This document shows positions 1 through 7,320 of a stretch of 9,157 nucleotides of DNA, piece after piece; the stretch's first letter is position 1, and every line of letters begins with the position of its first letter. The stretch is taken from NCBI GenBank assembly GCA_003563755.1, contig PWUB01000047.1, positions 1 to 9,157 of the forward strand. The letters are read 5' to 3'. The translations under genes were made by a program, and so were the position numbers. The DNA is from Clostridia bacterium. GTDB taxonomy: Bacteria; Bacillota_E; SLMV01; PUMD01. Under the pieces are notes generated by a model, which made no database searches, had not been told where the DNA came from, and was given only the letters and a program-made list of their open reading frames with translations.

Positions 1-167
1 GGTTCTTGGACCAGTTTGCCGGCCTGGGTGTGCACCAGCCGGTGGCCATCACCACCGATGGTGGACAGGTGAACACCATCACTGGGGCCACGGTATCGTG
101 CCGCAGCGTGGCCGAGGGCGTGGACCGGGCCAGGGAGCTTTACCGCCGTATCAATGAGAAGGGATGA
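1..167 (+). CDS. rnfG: RnfG, C-terminal fragment (FMN-carrying Rnf subunit)
   Basis: Reading frame 3 is open from the window edge to TGA at 165-167 and encodes the last 54 residues of RnfG; the start lies outside the window. RnfG is the single-span, externally exposed subunit of the Rnf complex and carries FMN bound to a threonine through a phosphoester. The fragment shows the end of an FMN_bind domain: DGGQVNTITGATVS is followed by a helix (RSVAEGVDRARELYRR). The Thr of TGAT is the expected attachment residue, normally written S/T-G-A-T. The stop overlaps the ATG of rnfE (ATGA at 164-167), so the two genes are probably translationally coupled. NqrC shares the motif, but the following rnfE-A-B genes settle the assignment to Rnf. 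Confidence 0.9.
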   Translation, partial: FLDQFAGLGVHQPVAITTDGGQVNTITGATVSCRSVAEGVDRARELYRRINEKG

Positions 168-793
168 ATCCCGTGAGCCGGTTGTGGAGTGATTTCGGGA
201 GGGGAATCCTGAAGCAGAACGCGGTTTTCCGTCTGCTGTTGGGGATGTGCCCGGCCCTGGCGGTGACCACGGCGGCCTTCAACGGGGTGGGGATGGGGAT
301 AGCCACCACCGCGGTCCTGGTCACCTCCAACATAATTGTTTCCATGCTCAAAAACCTCATACCGGAACGAATCAGGATTCCCTGTTTCATCGTCATCATC
401 GCCAGTTTCGTCACCGTGGTAGACCTGACCATGGCTGCCTACCTGCCCGCGCTGCACGGGACCCTGGGGATATTCGTTCCCCTGATCGTGGTCAACTGCT
501 TGATTTTGGGGAGGGCAGAGGCTTTTGCCTTTCGGAGTCGGCCGAGCCGCGCTGTTTTCGATGGGTTGGGAATGGGACTAGGGTTCACCCTCGCTCTCAC
601 GATCCTGGGGGGAATCCGCGAGATCGTCGGCGCAGGAACCCTGTTCGGCCTACAGATGATACCTTCTTTCAGGCCAGCCATCGTCATGATCCTGCCTCCC
701 GGGGCCTTCTTGACCCTCGGACTCATGCTGGGACTTCTCAACTGGTGGGATGAACGGAAGAGATATACCAGGAGGGGTGAGGCCCGTGGTTGA
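164..793 (+). CDS. rnfE: RnfE, membrane subunit of the Rnf ion-translocating complex
   Basis: RnfE (209 aa) is one of two homologous six-helix membrane proteins, with RnfA, that form the core of the Rnf complex (ferredoxin:NAD oxidoreductase coupled to Na+ or H+ transport). Family signatures are visible: GMCPALAVT near residues 27-35 and NCLILGRAEAFA near 111-122. Cys29 and Cys112 correspond to the cysteines that, with the matching pair in RnfA, hold an intramembrane [2Fe-2S] cluster in Rnf and Nqr structures. Hydrophobic segments fill most of the chain, and the tail is short and basic (NWWDERKRYTRRGEARG). The ATG overlaps the rnfG stop by ATGA. The 3' end overlaps the rnfA start by 8 bases and contains the rnfA ribosome binding site. 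Length is normal for the family. Confidence 0.95.
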   Translation: MNPVSRLWSDFGRGILKQNAVFRLLLGMCPALAVTTAAFNGVGMGIATTAVLVTSNIIVSMLKNLIPERIRIPCFIVIIASFVTVVDLTMAAYLPALHGTLGIFVPLIVVNCLILGRAEAFAFRSRPSRAVFDGLGMGLGFTLALTILGGIREIVGAGTLFGLQMIPSFRPAIVMILPPGAFLTLGLMLGLLNWWDERKRYTRRGEARG

Positions 794-1382
794 TATCATG
801 GTCGTATTCGTGGGAGCTGCCCTGATAAACAACGTGGTTCTCATTCGTTTTCTCGGGATATGCCCCTACCTCGGTGTGTCCAGGACCCTGGAGATGGCCC
901 GGGGCATGGGGGCGGCAGTGGTGTTCGTGATGCTCATTTCCTCCATGGTGACCTGGCTCTTGCAGCACAACGTGCTCATCCCACTGGGCATCGAATACCT
1001 GCAGACCGTTACCTTCGTCCTGGTGATCGCCACCCTCGTGCAGTTCGTGGAGATGGTGATGCTGCGTTACAGCCCGGCTCTTTACCGTGCCCTGGGGGTG
1101 TTTCTTACTCTCATCACGACCAACTGCGCGATAATGGGGGTGGCGCTTCTGAACATCACCGGCGGATACACATTCGTGGCCACGGTGTTTCACGCCCTCG
1201 GCGCGGGTGCCGGTTTCACCCTCGCCATCCTGCTCTTTGCCGGGATACGCGAGCGCCTGGATCGCGCTGATGTCCCGAAGGTGATGCAGGGCACGCCGAT
1301 CGCCCTGGTCGTGGCGGCCCTTTTGTCCATGGCCTTCATGGGTTTCACCGGTTTCAACATAGCTGATCTCTTCCGAATGTGA
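786..1382 (+). CDS. rnfA: RnfA, membrane subunit of the Rnf complex
   Basis: RnfA (198 aa) is the partner of RnfE in the membrane core of the Rnf complex. I chose the GTG at 786 because AGGAGGGG (770-777) sits 8 bases upstream and the resulting N-terminus, MVDIMVVFVGAALINNVVLI, matches the usual RnfA start. An ATG at 750 would add 12 non-family residues inside rnfE, and the ATG at 798 is too far from the Shine-Dalgarno sequence. Signatures are RFLGICPYLGVS near residues 21-32 and TTNCAIMGVALLN near 111-123. Cys26 and Cys114 are the expected ligands for the [2Fe-2S] cluster shared with RnfE. About six membrane segments are apparent. The start overlaps the end of rnfE, and a 48-base gap precedes rnfB. 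Confidence 0.95.
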   Translation: MVDIMVVFVGAALINNVVLIRFLGICPYLGVSRTLEMARGMGAAVVFVMLISSMVTWLLQHNVLIPLGIEYLQTVTFVLVIATLVQFVEMVMLRYSPALYRALGVFLTLITTNCAIMGVALLNITGGYTFVATVFHALGAGAGFTLAILLFAGIRERLDRADVPKVMQGTPIALVVAALLSMAFMGFTGFNIADLFRM

Positions 1383-1430
1383 TAGAATTTGCGATGATGT
1401 GGGGTGAATGATTGCGAGGAGGTGACATCC

Positions 1431-2258
1431 ATGCTCGAAGCAGCGGTCGCGCTGATGGCCCTGGGGCTTCTCTTCGGTGCCGGGTTGGCCTATGCGGCCC
1501 GGGTGCTCGAAGTGAAGCGCGATGAACGCATCGAGGCCATCGAAAAGACTCTGCCGGGTATCAACTGCGGTGCCTGCGGACACGCGGGCTGCGCTGCCTT
1601 CAGTGAAGCCCTGGTGCACGGCGAGGCCGAGATGGCGGAGTGCACGGCCAGCGAGGGTGAAACGCTGACTCGCATCGCCGAGCTCCTCGGTGAGGAGGTT
1701 GATACGACCGCCTCCCGGCGCGTCGCCCGTCTGCTGTGCCGGGGTACCGAGGAGGCGGCGGCGCTGCGCTTTCGATATGCGGGCATGCAGGACTGTGCTG
1801 CTGTTCAGGGAGTGGCCGGAGGACACAAGGTATGCGAGTATGGCTGCCTCGGCATGGGTAGCTGCGTCACCGTCTGTCCCGAGGATGCTCTACACATCGG
1901 CGATGAAGGGCTTCCCGTTGTGGACGTTGAGCGGTGCACGGGATGCGGTGCGTGCGTGCAGGCCTGCCCCCGGGACGTGATCGCGGTCCTGCCCGAGGAC
2001 CAGCCGGTGCTCCTGGCGTGCGTGGCCCGGATGGGCCCGCGCGAGGCCGCCAGGGCCTGCAGCAACGCCTGTCTCGGCTGCGGACTTTGTGAGCGCCGCT
2101 GTCCCGAGGGCGCGATAGTCATGGAGAAGAACCTGCCCGTCATCGACTTCGAGCGGTGCACGGGGTGTGGTGTATGCGTGGGCGTCTGCCCTGCTGACAG
2201 CCTGGAGTTTTTCGGCGATGACGAGACCGAAGAACCGCGGGAGGAGGAGGTCGAGTGA
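1431..2258 (+). CDS. rnfB: RnfB, multi-cluster iron-sulfur subunit of the Rnf complex
   Basis: RnfB (275 aa) takes electrons from reduced ferredoxin into the Rnf complex. The ATG at 1431 follows a near-perfect GAGGAGGTGA (1416-1425) by 5 bases; an in-frame ATG at 1404 lacks such a site. Residues 1-22 form the membrane anchor. The N-terminal four-Cys domain has Cys46, 49, 54 and 71 (NCGACGHAGC). Two further conserved cysteines, 103 and 122, precede the family motif KVCEYGCLG (133-141). The C-terminal half has four ferredoxin-type Cys groups: 135/139/145/149, 169/172/175/179, 210/214/217/220/224 and 243/246/249/253. This suggests about five [4Fe-4S] clusters, as in clostridial RnfB rather than the shorter proteobacterial form. 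The tail is acidic (DDETEEPREEEVE). The stop overlaps the apbE GTG by 4 bases (GTGA). Confidence 0.95.
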   Translation: MLEAAVALMALGLLFGAGLAYAARVLEVKRDERIEAIEKTLPGINCGACGHAGCAAFSEALVHGEAEMAECTASEGETLTRIAELLGEEVDTTASRRVARLLCRGTEEAAALRFRYAGMQDCAAVQGVAGGHKVCEYGCLGMGSCVTVCPEDALHIGDEGLPVVDVERCTGCGACVQACPRDVIAVLPEDQPVLLACVARMGPREAARACSNACLGCGLCERRCPEGAIVMEKNLPVIDFERCTGCGVCVGVCPADSLEFFGDDETEEPREEEVE

Positions 2259-3289
2259 GAACCAGCACGGAGCGTGCGGCACCCTTCCTGAGGGCAGGCC
2301 TCGCCGTCTTACTCCTACTCATCGCGGCCTCCTGCGGCTTCTGGCAGCGGGTGAACACTGTGGAGCATGACGACATCCTGTTCGGGGCCGTCGTATCGGT
2401 ATCAGCACGGGGAGGTCCTGACACCCAAGGAGCAGTGGGCGATGCCTTCGAGGAGATGGCGCGCATAGAGGCCCTTATGAGTGCGTACGTCGACGACAGT
2501 GAGCTCAGCATTGTCAACCGCGCCGGGGGTCAAGCCGTGTCCGTATCCCCGGAGACCGAGAGAGTCATCCGCTCCGGGTTGGAACTGGGACGCCTCAGCG
2601 CCGGACTCTTCGACATCAGCATCCGGCCGATCGTCGGCCTGTGGGGATTTGATACCGGTCGGCACCGCGTACCCTCCGATGAGGAGATCAGGGAAATACT
2701 GTCCCTCGTCGACTACCGCCGGGTGAGAATCAGCGACGATGGTTCCGTCAGCCTCATGCCCGGGATGGCCCTCGATCTGAACTCCCTGGTCAAGGGATAC
2801 GCGGCCGACAGGGCTTTCGAGGTGCTGGCCGAGGGCGGGGTGACGGATGCGATCCTGAACGTGGGACAGAGCAGCATAAAAGTGCTGGGACAGAATCCGG
2901 CCCAGCGGAGATGGCGGGTCGGCATCATCCACCCCCGGCAGGAAGCCGACGTCTACGCTGTCATCGAGATGCAGTCAGGGGAGAGCCTCAGTACCACCGG
3001 TGACTACCAGAACTACTTCGTCCACGATGATGTCCGCTACAGCCACGTGTTCAATGCCACCACGGGGCGGCCCTCGCGAACCATGCAGGCGGTGACGGTG
3101 CTCACCGAATCCGCCATGTGGGCGGACGGGTTGTCCACCGCCCTGTTCGCCATGGAGGTGGAGCAGGCCCTGGAGTGGGCGGAAAGAGATGACAGCTTCG
3201 AGGTGATCCTGGTCACCATCGGCGGGGTTGTTCGATACTCCAGCGGCCTGGCCGGTAGGCTGGAGTTGGTCAAAGCTGCCCCGAACTGA
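2255..3289 (+). CDS. apbE: ApbE-family FAD:protein FMN transferase, lipoprotein
   Basis: ApbE (344 aa) transfers FMN from FAD to a threonine of target proteins, here most likely RnfG and RnfD. The GTG at 2255 overlaps the rnfB stop (GTGA) and follows GGAGGAGG (about 2243-2250). Residues 11-27 form a signal peptide ending in LLLLIAASC, so Cys27 is probably lipidated and the enzyme faces outward, where RnfG is modified. Family motifs in order are MSAYVDDSELSIVNR (75-89), FDISIRPIVGLWGF (119-132), LDLNSLVKGYAAD (173-185), NVGQSS (202-207), STTGDYQNYF (246-255), HVFNATTGRP (264-273) and WADGLSTALF (289-298), the last holding the Mg-binding Asp/Thr. LNSLVKG and NVGQS depart from the usual DLGGIAKG and NxGGD, and NATTG from DPxTG. 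Function is well supported by the rnf context, though activity is not proven. Confidence 0.92.
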   Translation: MRTSTERAAPFLRAGLAVLLLLIAASCGFWQRVNTVEHDDILFGAVVSVSARGGPDTQGAVGDAFEEMARIEALMSAYVDDSELSIVNRAGGQAVSVSPETERVIRSGLELGRLSAGLFDISIRPIVGLWGFDTGRHRVPSDEEIREILSLVDYRRVRISDDGSVSLMPGMALDLNSLVKGYAADRAFEVLAEGGVTDAILNVGQSSIKVLGQNPAQRRWRVGIIHPRQEADVYAVIEMQSGESLSTTGDYQNYFVHDDVRYSHVFNATTGRPSRTMQAVTVLTESAMWADGLSTALFAMEVEQALEWAERDDSFEVILVTIGGVVRYSSGLAGRLELVKAAPN

Positions 3290-3307
3290 GTTGCGACCGC
3301 TGTACCC

Positions 3308-3910
3308 TCAGGGTATCATTCCGTCAATTCGCTCGAGGGGTTCGTCCAGGCTGAAGTGCCCTCCGAGGCTGGTACCTTCTTCACCCTCGACGAGTATCTG
3401 AACCTGCTGCACATCGGCAAATTCCGTGAGAGTATTCACGATGGAAGCCATGACCATGCTTTCTCCTGCTGAACCCGCCGCGTGCTCCCGAACGTGCTCA
3501 CTGAAGTCGACGATGGCAACCCCGTCCTCGATGGTGAGCGACAGTATCTCCGTCTCCGGGGGAGCGGTGGGGGAAAGAGGGCCGGTGGGATCAGGACCCG
3601 CGATGAGCTGCCGCAGGGCCGTTTCCTTGAGGTCATCGACAGCCTCGACGGTCCTGATGACGGGTACGGTGAAGATATCGGTGTCGGTCATCAGTCCGAA
3701 GTAGACGACGACCTTGATCTGCTCGCCCGGAGCTGAGAGCTGGGATCCCTCCAGGAGATCCAGGCGGGCCCGCATTTCGGACTGCTGGTCCCTGAGGGTC
3801 TGTACTTCCTCGCGCAGCTGAGCCAGTTCGTCCTGATCCTGGGCGGGACCGCAGGATGCTGACGCCAACAGCACGGTAAACAGCAAGACTGCAGTCAAGA
3901 GATGTCTCAT
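3308..3910 (-). CDS. GerMN-domain lipoprotein
   Basis: This 200-residue protein is predicted to be a secreted lipoprotein. The ATG at 3910 has AAAGGA about 11 bases upstream. A second in-frame ATG at 3922 abuts that site and is less likely. Residues 4-20 are a signal peptide with a lipobox-like LASASC (Cys20). Residues 24-56 are charged heptads (ELAQLREEVQTLRDQQSEM) typical of a short coiled coil. Residues 65-195 match the GerMN (spore germination GerM-like) domain: IKVVVYF, an ALRQLIAGP helix, a proline-rich turn, SLTIEDGVAIVDFS, the helix MVMASIVNTLTEFADVQQVQILVEGE, and an ending LDEPLERI. GerMN lipoproteins occur in Bacillus GerM (germination and peptidoglycan) and also in non-sporulating actinobacteria and others, so sporulation should not be inferred. 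It is convergent with apbE, separated by 18 bases. Confidence 0.85.
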   Translation of the reverse strand: MRHLLTAVLLFTVLLASASCGPAQDQDELAQLREEVQTLRDQQSEMRARLDLLEGSQLSAPGEQIKVVVYFGLMTDTDIFTVPVIRTVEAVDDLKETALRQLIAGPDPTGPLSPTAPPETEILSLTIEDGVAIVDFSEHVREHAAGSAGESMVMASIVNTLTEFADVQQVQILVEGEEGTSLGGHFSLDEPLERIDGMIP

Positions 3911-4096
3911 CGGCTGTATCATCCTTTCTGCGAACGGCACCCGGAGCTTAGTATCTCTGGGGCTCCATCTGCTATACGGGGACAGGCCCGGGAGCACGGA
4001 CCCGCCCAGAAGACTCTTCTCTGAGCGGTTGGCGGGTTCCTTCCCACGATGGTGGGCTGATACATCCCCCGAGGGGGGTCGTCGCGATCGAGTGCG
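3911..4096 (-). other. GC-rich intergenic leader with two small hairpins upstream of the GerMN gene
   Basis: No convincing gene is present here. Two compact dyads lie between ileS and the lipoprotein gene. One is CCCAC/GTGGG at 4043-4056 with a 4-base loop. The other is CCCC/GGGG at 4066-4077 with a 4-base loop inside a C6/G6 tract. Neither is followed by a T-run on either strand. A GATACT hexamer near 3950 could be a -10 element for the minus strand, but no -35 is recognisable at normal spacing. The stretch may be a structured leader or simply a spacer. Confidence 0.4.
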
Positions 4097-4129
4097 CGTG
4101 CCCCGAAGGCGGAATGCCCCCGGGGCACG
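4097..4129 (-). terminator. Hairpin just after ileS, possible terminator without U-tract
   Basis: A perfect 9-bp inverted repeat (CGTGCCCCG at 4097-4105, CGGGGCACG at 4121-4129) begins 3 bases after the ileS stop. The loop can extend with GGC/GCC. Position and strength suit a terminator for ileS, but no run of T follows on the minus strand. It may act as an RNA 3'-end stabiliser or a non-canonical terminator. Confidence 0.45.
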
Positions 4130-4132
4130 ATC

Positions 4133-7100
4133 TCATCGTATTACCTCTAATCCTACCTGTAGACCCTCGTCCTCGATGGTCGTGCTGAACTGGTGCTGCA
4201 TGGCTGCCGGATCACCGGGCTTGAAGGAATCGGCCAGGACCTCGCTGGCCACTTCGTCGCCGTAGTCATCGAGGGCCTTTGCGGGCTCGCCGGCGGCCCG
4301 GTACCTGACGTGAATGCGGTCGGAAACCTCGAAGCCGGCCCGCTTGCGGCTGTCCTGGATGAACCTGATGATGTCGCGGGCGAGCCCCTCGCGCCGCAGC
4401 TCGGACGTGATCTGGGTGCTCAGCGCCACGGTGTAGCCGCCATCGGCAGCGGCCGCGAAACCCTCACGGTTGTGGGTTCTGACGATCAGCTCGTCGGAAT
4501 GAAGGGTGAACCCGCCGACCTCGATGTCCTCGCCCGCTTTCACGGCGTCGGCGAGCCTGCGGGCGTCGGATTCGGCGACCGCCCGGGCGACCCTGGGCAT
4601 ATCACCCTTGTACTTCGGTCCCAGGGTTGAATAGTCAGGTTTCACCTCGTATTCAATGAACTCCGTGTCGTCGGAAACCGGTACTACCTCCCTGACGTTC
4701 AGCTCGTCCTTGATGAGGTAGTCGAGATCCCGGTCCCACGCTGCCCCGGCGACCATGAGCTCCGACAGGGGCTGTCTCACCTTGATGCCGCTGGCGCTGC
4801 GTGCAGCGCGGCCGAGGGAGGTGATCATGCGGGCCTTCCTCATCTCTTCGTCCAGCCCTTCGTCCCGCCAGTCGGAGGCGGCGACGGGGAAGTCGGTAAG
4901 GTGAACGCTGCGGGGGGCCTCGGAGCCGCTGCCCCCCTCGATCACGAGGTTTTGATACATCTCCTCGGCGAGGAAGGGCACTATCGGCGCCAACAGCCTC
5001 GTGGTGGTTACCAGTGCTTCGTAGAGGGTCTGGTATGCACTGAGCTTGTCGCGTCCGGCCTCGGTGTCGTCTCCCTTGCTCCAGAACCTCCGGCGCGAGC
5101 GTCTCACGTACCAGTTGGACATATCGCTGACGAGGCGCTCCAGCCCCCGGGTCGCCCTCACGGCATCGTAATCAGCCAGGCGGTCATCAACGGTGCTGAT
5201 GGTCTCGGCCAGGCGGCTGTACAGCCACCGGTCCAGCTTCGACCGTTCGGTGATGGGCATGCTTTCTGCGTCCTGGGGAGAGAAGCGATCCAGGCGTGCA
5301 TAGGTAACGAAGAAGGAGTAGATGTTCCACAGTGGTATGAAGAAGCGGCGCCTGATCTCATCAGCACTCCCGTACCCGAAGTGCACGTTGCCCGTGGGAT
5401 TCGACGACATGTACAGCCACCGCATCACATCGGCGCCGATCTCGTCCGTGGCATCGTCGAACCATATGGCGTTGCCGGCGCTCTTGTGCATCTCCTCACC
5501 CTTTTCGTCGAAGACCAGTCCGTGGCCGAGGACGGTGAGGAAGGGGGGCTTCCTGGTCAGGGCGGTGCTCATGGCAAGCAGGGAATAGAACCAGTTGCGG
5601 AACTGCCCCGGGAAACTCTCGGTGATAAAGTCCGGCGGGAACCACTTCTCCCAGTAGGAGCGGTCGGTTAGGTAGTGCAGGGTGGAGTAGGGGACTATGC
5701 CGGCATCAAGCCATGGATTGCCCACGTCGGGTATCCGCTGCATGGTTTGGCCGCACCCGGGACAGTCGATCTTCACCTGGTCGATCCAGGGTCGGTGGGG
5801 AGAGTGTCCCTCAAACTCCTCCCATCCGTCCACCGCCCGCTCACGCAGTTCATCGCGTCCCCCGATGACGTCGAAGGCACCGCACTCTGCACACACCCAT
5901 ATGGGAAGGGCCAGGCCCCAGTAGCGCTTCTTGGAGATCATCCAGTCGCTCATGTTGCGGAGCCAGTCCAGTTCCCGCTCCTGCCCGAAAGGCGGAATCC
6001 ACCGGATCTGCCGTACCACGTCCATGATGTCCTCTCGCCAGGGATCCATGGCGATGAACCACTCGTCCACGAGGCGGAATACCAGCTCCTCGCTGCACCG
6101 CCAGCACACGGGGTAACGATGGGTGATGTCCTCGAGGGAGAACAGGCTTCCTCGGTCCTGCAGCTCGGAGATGATCGGCTCTGCGGCACCGTGGGCGTCC
6201 AGGCCGGCGAGAAAGCCGTACTCGCCGGTGAAGACACCGAACTCATTGATGGGAGCCAACACGGGCAGATCATGCTCCTGTCCGAGCTCGAAGTCTTCCT
6301 GGCCGCAGCCCGGAGCGATGTGTACGCATCCGCTTCCCTCCGACGGGTCAACCTCGTCCCAGGGAATTATGACCGGTTTTACGCCGGCGGCGGCCTCCAG
6401 GTCGGGGAACGGCCCGCGGTAGGTTCGTCCTACAAGCTCGGAACCCGGGAGAGTCCGAATCACGACTGCCCCCTCCCCGAACAGGCGCGGCACCGATTCC
6501 TCGGCGGCGATATACGACTCGCCCTCGTGCTCTACCAGGGCGTACGTCTCGTCGGGACCCACGGCCACGGCCACGTTGGCGGAGAGCGTCCACGGAGTGG
6601 TCGTCCAGACCATGATGTAGGTGCCGTCCTCGTCCCCCATGGGAAGCCGGACGTAGAGGCTGGTGTGGGTCAGCTCCTTGTAGCCCTCGGTGACGATTTC
6701 GTGTTCGCTCAGTCCCGTTCCGCAGCGCGTGCACCAGGGCATGACGTCTTTGCCCCGGTATATGAAGCCGCGCTCGTGCATGACCTTGAGGAAATGCCAT
6801 ATAGTGTAGTTGTTCTCATCGGACATGGTGAAGTAGGAGTCTTCCCAGTCCATCCAGTAGCCCAGACGCTTGGACTGTTCCGTCTGGACCTCGGAAAAGC
6901 GAAGAACTCTCTCTCTGCACTCGTGCACGAAGTCAGCGACACCGTATTCTTCGATGTCCAGCTTGGAGTTGAGACCCAGGTCCTTTTCGACCTCGACCTC
7001 CACCCACAGCCCCTGGCAGTCAAAACCATTCTGGTAGCGCTGCTCGTAACCCTTCATAGTGAAGTACCGCTGAAACAGGTCCTTGTAGGTTCGGCCCCAG

Positions 7101-7279
7101 GCATGATGGACCCCCATGGGGTTGTTGGCGGTTATCGGACCGTCGAGGAAGGAAAAGCGCTTGCCGGCACCGTCGTTTTTGGCCAGGTACTCGTGCCGTA
7201 CTCCGTCCTCTTCCCACCAACGGAGAAGCCTTTCCTCCATCCTGGGGAAATCCATATCATCAGGTACACGTCTGAACAT
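4133..7279 (-). CDS. ileS: Isoleucyl-tRNA synthetase, IleRS2 type with GVHH signature
   Basis: This 1048-residue class I synthetase charges tRNA-Ile. The ATG at 7279 follows GGAGGG (7292-7287) by 7 bases; an in-frame TTG at 7294 overlaps that site and is rejected. The Rossmann fold begins with FLDGPITANNP and the signature GVHHAWGRTYKD (56-67), which aligns to the HIGH motif but reads GVHH. The CP1 editing domain (about 180-400) keeps TTTPWTL (226-232) and GSGCVHIAPGCGQED (315-329) with the conserved editing Asp at 329. CxxC pairs occur at 183/186, 392/395, in VCAECG and in CPGCG. The KMSKS loop reads EMHKS (596-600). The anticodon-binding part (RSKLDRWLYSR, SNWYVRRSRRRFW) and the C-terminal extension are present, and there is no C-terminal four-Cys zinc motif. 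That absence and the length indicate the eukaryote-like IleRS2 class. Expression is controlled by the T-box leader immediately upstream. Confidence 0.97.
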   Translation of the reverse strand: MFRRVPDDMDFPRMEERLLRWWEEDGVRHEYLAKNDGAGKRFSFLDGPITANNPMGVHHAWGRTYKDLFQRYFTMKGYEQRYQNGFDCQGLWVEVEVEKDLGLNSKLDIEEYGVADFVHECRERVLRFSEVQTEQSKRLGYWMDWEDSYFTMSDENNYTIWHFLKVMHERGFIYRGKDVMPWCTRCGTGLSEHEIVTEGYKELTHTSLYVRLPMGDEDGTYIMVWTTTPWTLSANVAVAVGPDETYALVEHEGESYIAAEESVPRLFGEGAVVIRTLPGSELVGRTYRGPFPDLEAAAGVKPVIIPWDEVDPSEGSGCVHIAPGCGQEDFELGQEHDLPVLAPINEFGVFTGEYGFLAGLDAHGAAEPIISELQDRGSLFSLEDITHRYPVCWRCSEELVFRLVDEWFIAMDPWREDIMDVVRQIRWIPPFGQERELDWLRNMSDWMISKKRYWGLALPIWVCAECGAFDVIGGRDELRERAVDGWEEFEGHSPHRPWIDQVKIDCPGCGQTMQRIPDVGNPWLDAGIVPYSTLHYLTDRSYWEKWFPPDFITESFPGQFRNWFYSLLAMSTALTRKPPFLTVLGHGLVFDEKGEEMHKSAGNAIWFDDATDEIGADVMRWLYMSSNPTGNVHFGYGSADEIRRRFFIPLWNIYSFFVTYARLDRFSPQDAESMPITERSKLDRWLYSRLAETISTVDDRLADYDAVRATRGLERLVSDMSNWYVRRSRRRFWSKGDDTEAGRDKLSAYQTLYEALVTTTRLLAPIVPFLAEEMYQNLVIEGGSGSEAPRSVHLTDFPVAASDWRDEGLDEEMRKARMITSLGRAARSASGIKVRQPLSELMVAGAAWDRDLDYLIKDELNVREVVPVSDDTEFIEYEVKPDYSTLGPKYKGDMPRVARAVAESDARRLADAVKAGEDIEVGGFTLHSDELIVRTHNREGFAAAADGGYTVALSTQITSELRREGLARDIIRFIQDSRKRAGFEVSDRIHVRYRAAGEPAKALDDYGDEVASEVLADSFKPGDPAAMQHQFSTTIEDEGLQVGLEVIR

Positions 7280-7320
7280 TCTCGCTCCCTCCAATGATCA
7301 GGTCTGCAGCACGGGTGACC

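Noticed and set aside
738..1826. 362-residue open frame on the minus strand across rnfA and rnfB
   Set aside because: It lies fully antisense to rnfA and rnfB, both of which have clear family motifs and ribosome binding sites. Its composition (His, Gly, Glu rich) is typical of an antisense shadow.
3303..3315. TACCC-TCA-GGGTA dyad, resembling a CsoR-type operator or a terminator
   Set aside because: It overlaps the stop codon of the GerMN gene between convergent genes, where an operator has no promoter to control. The spacing is shorter than known CsoR sites, and the stem is too short with no T-run for a terminator.
3308..3910. Evidence that the organism forms spores
   Set aside because: GerMN domains also occur in non-sporulating bacteria, and no other sporulation gene or sporulation sigma promoter is visible.
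3970..3978. Plus-strand extended -10 (TGCTATACG) that could drive an RNA antisense to ileS
   Set aside because: No acceptable -35 at 16-18 bp and no downstream feature on that strand; a chance match is likely.
3911..3997. N-terminal extension of the GerMN protein to position 3997
   Set aside because: It would place about 29 charged residues before a clear signal peptide and lacks a ribosome binding site.
5675..7297. 540-residue open frame on the plus strand opposite ileS
   Set aside because: It is the antisense of a highly conserved synthetase in a GC-rich genome, has no recognisable domain, and matches the usual antisense shadow frame. The 256-residue frame at 4901-5671 is the same kind of artefact.
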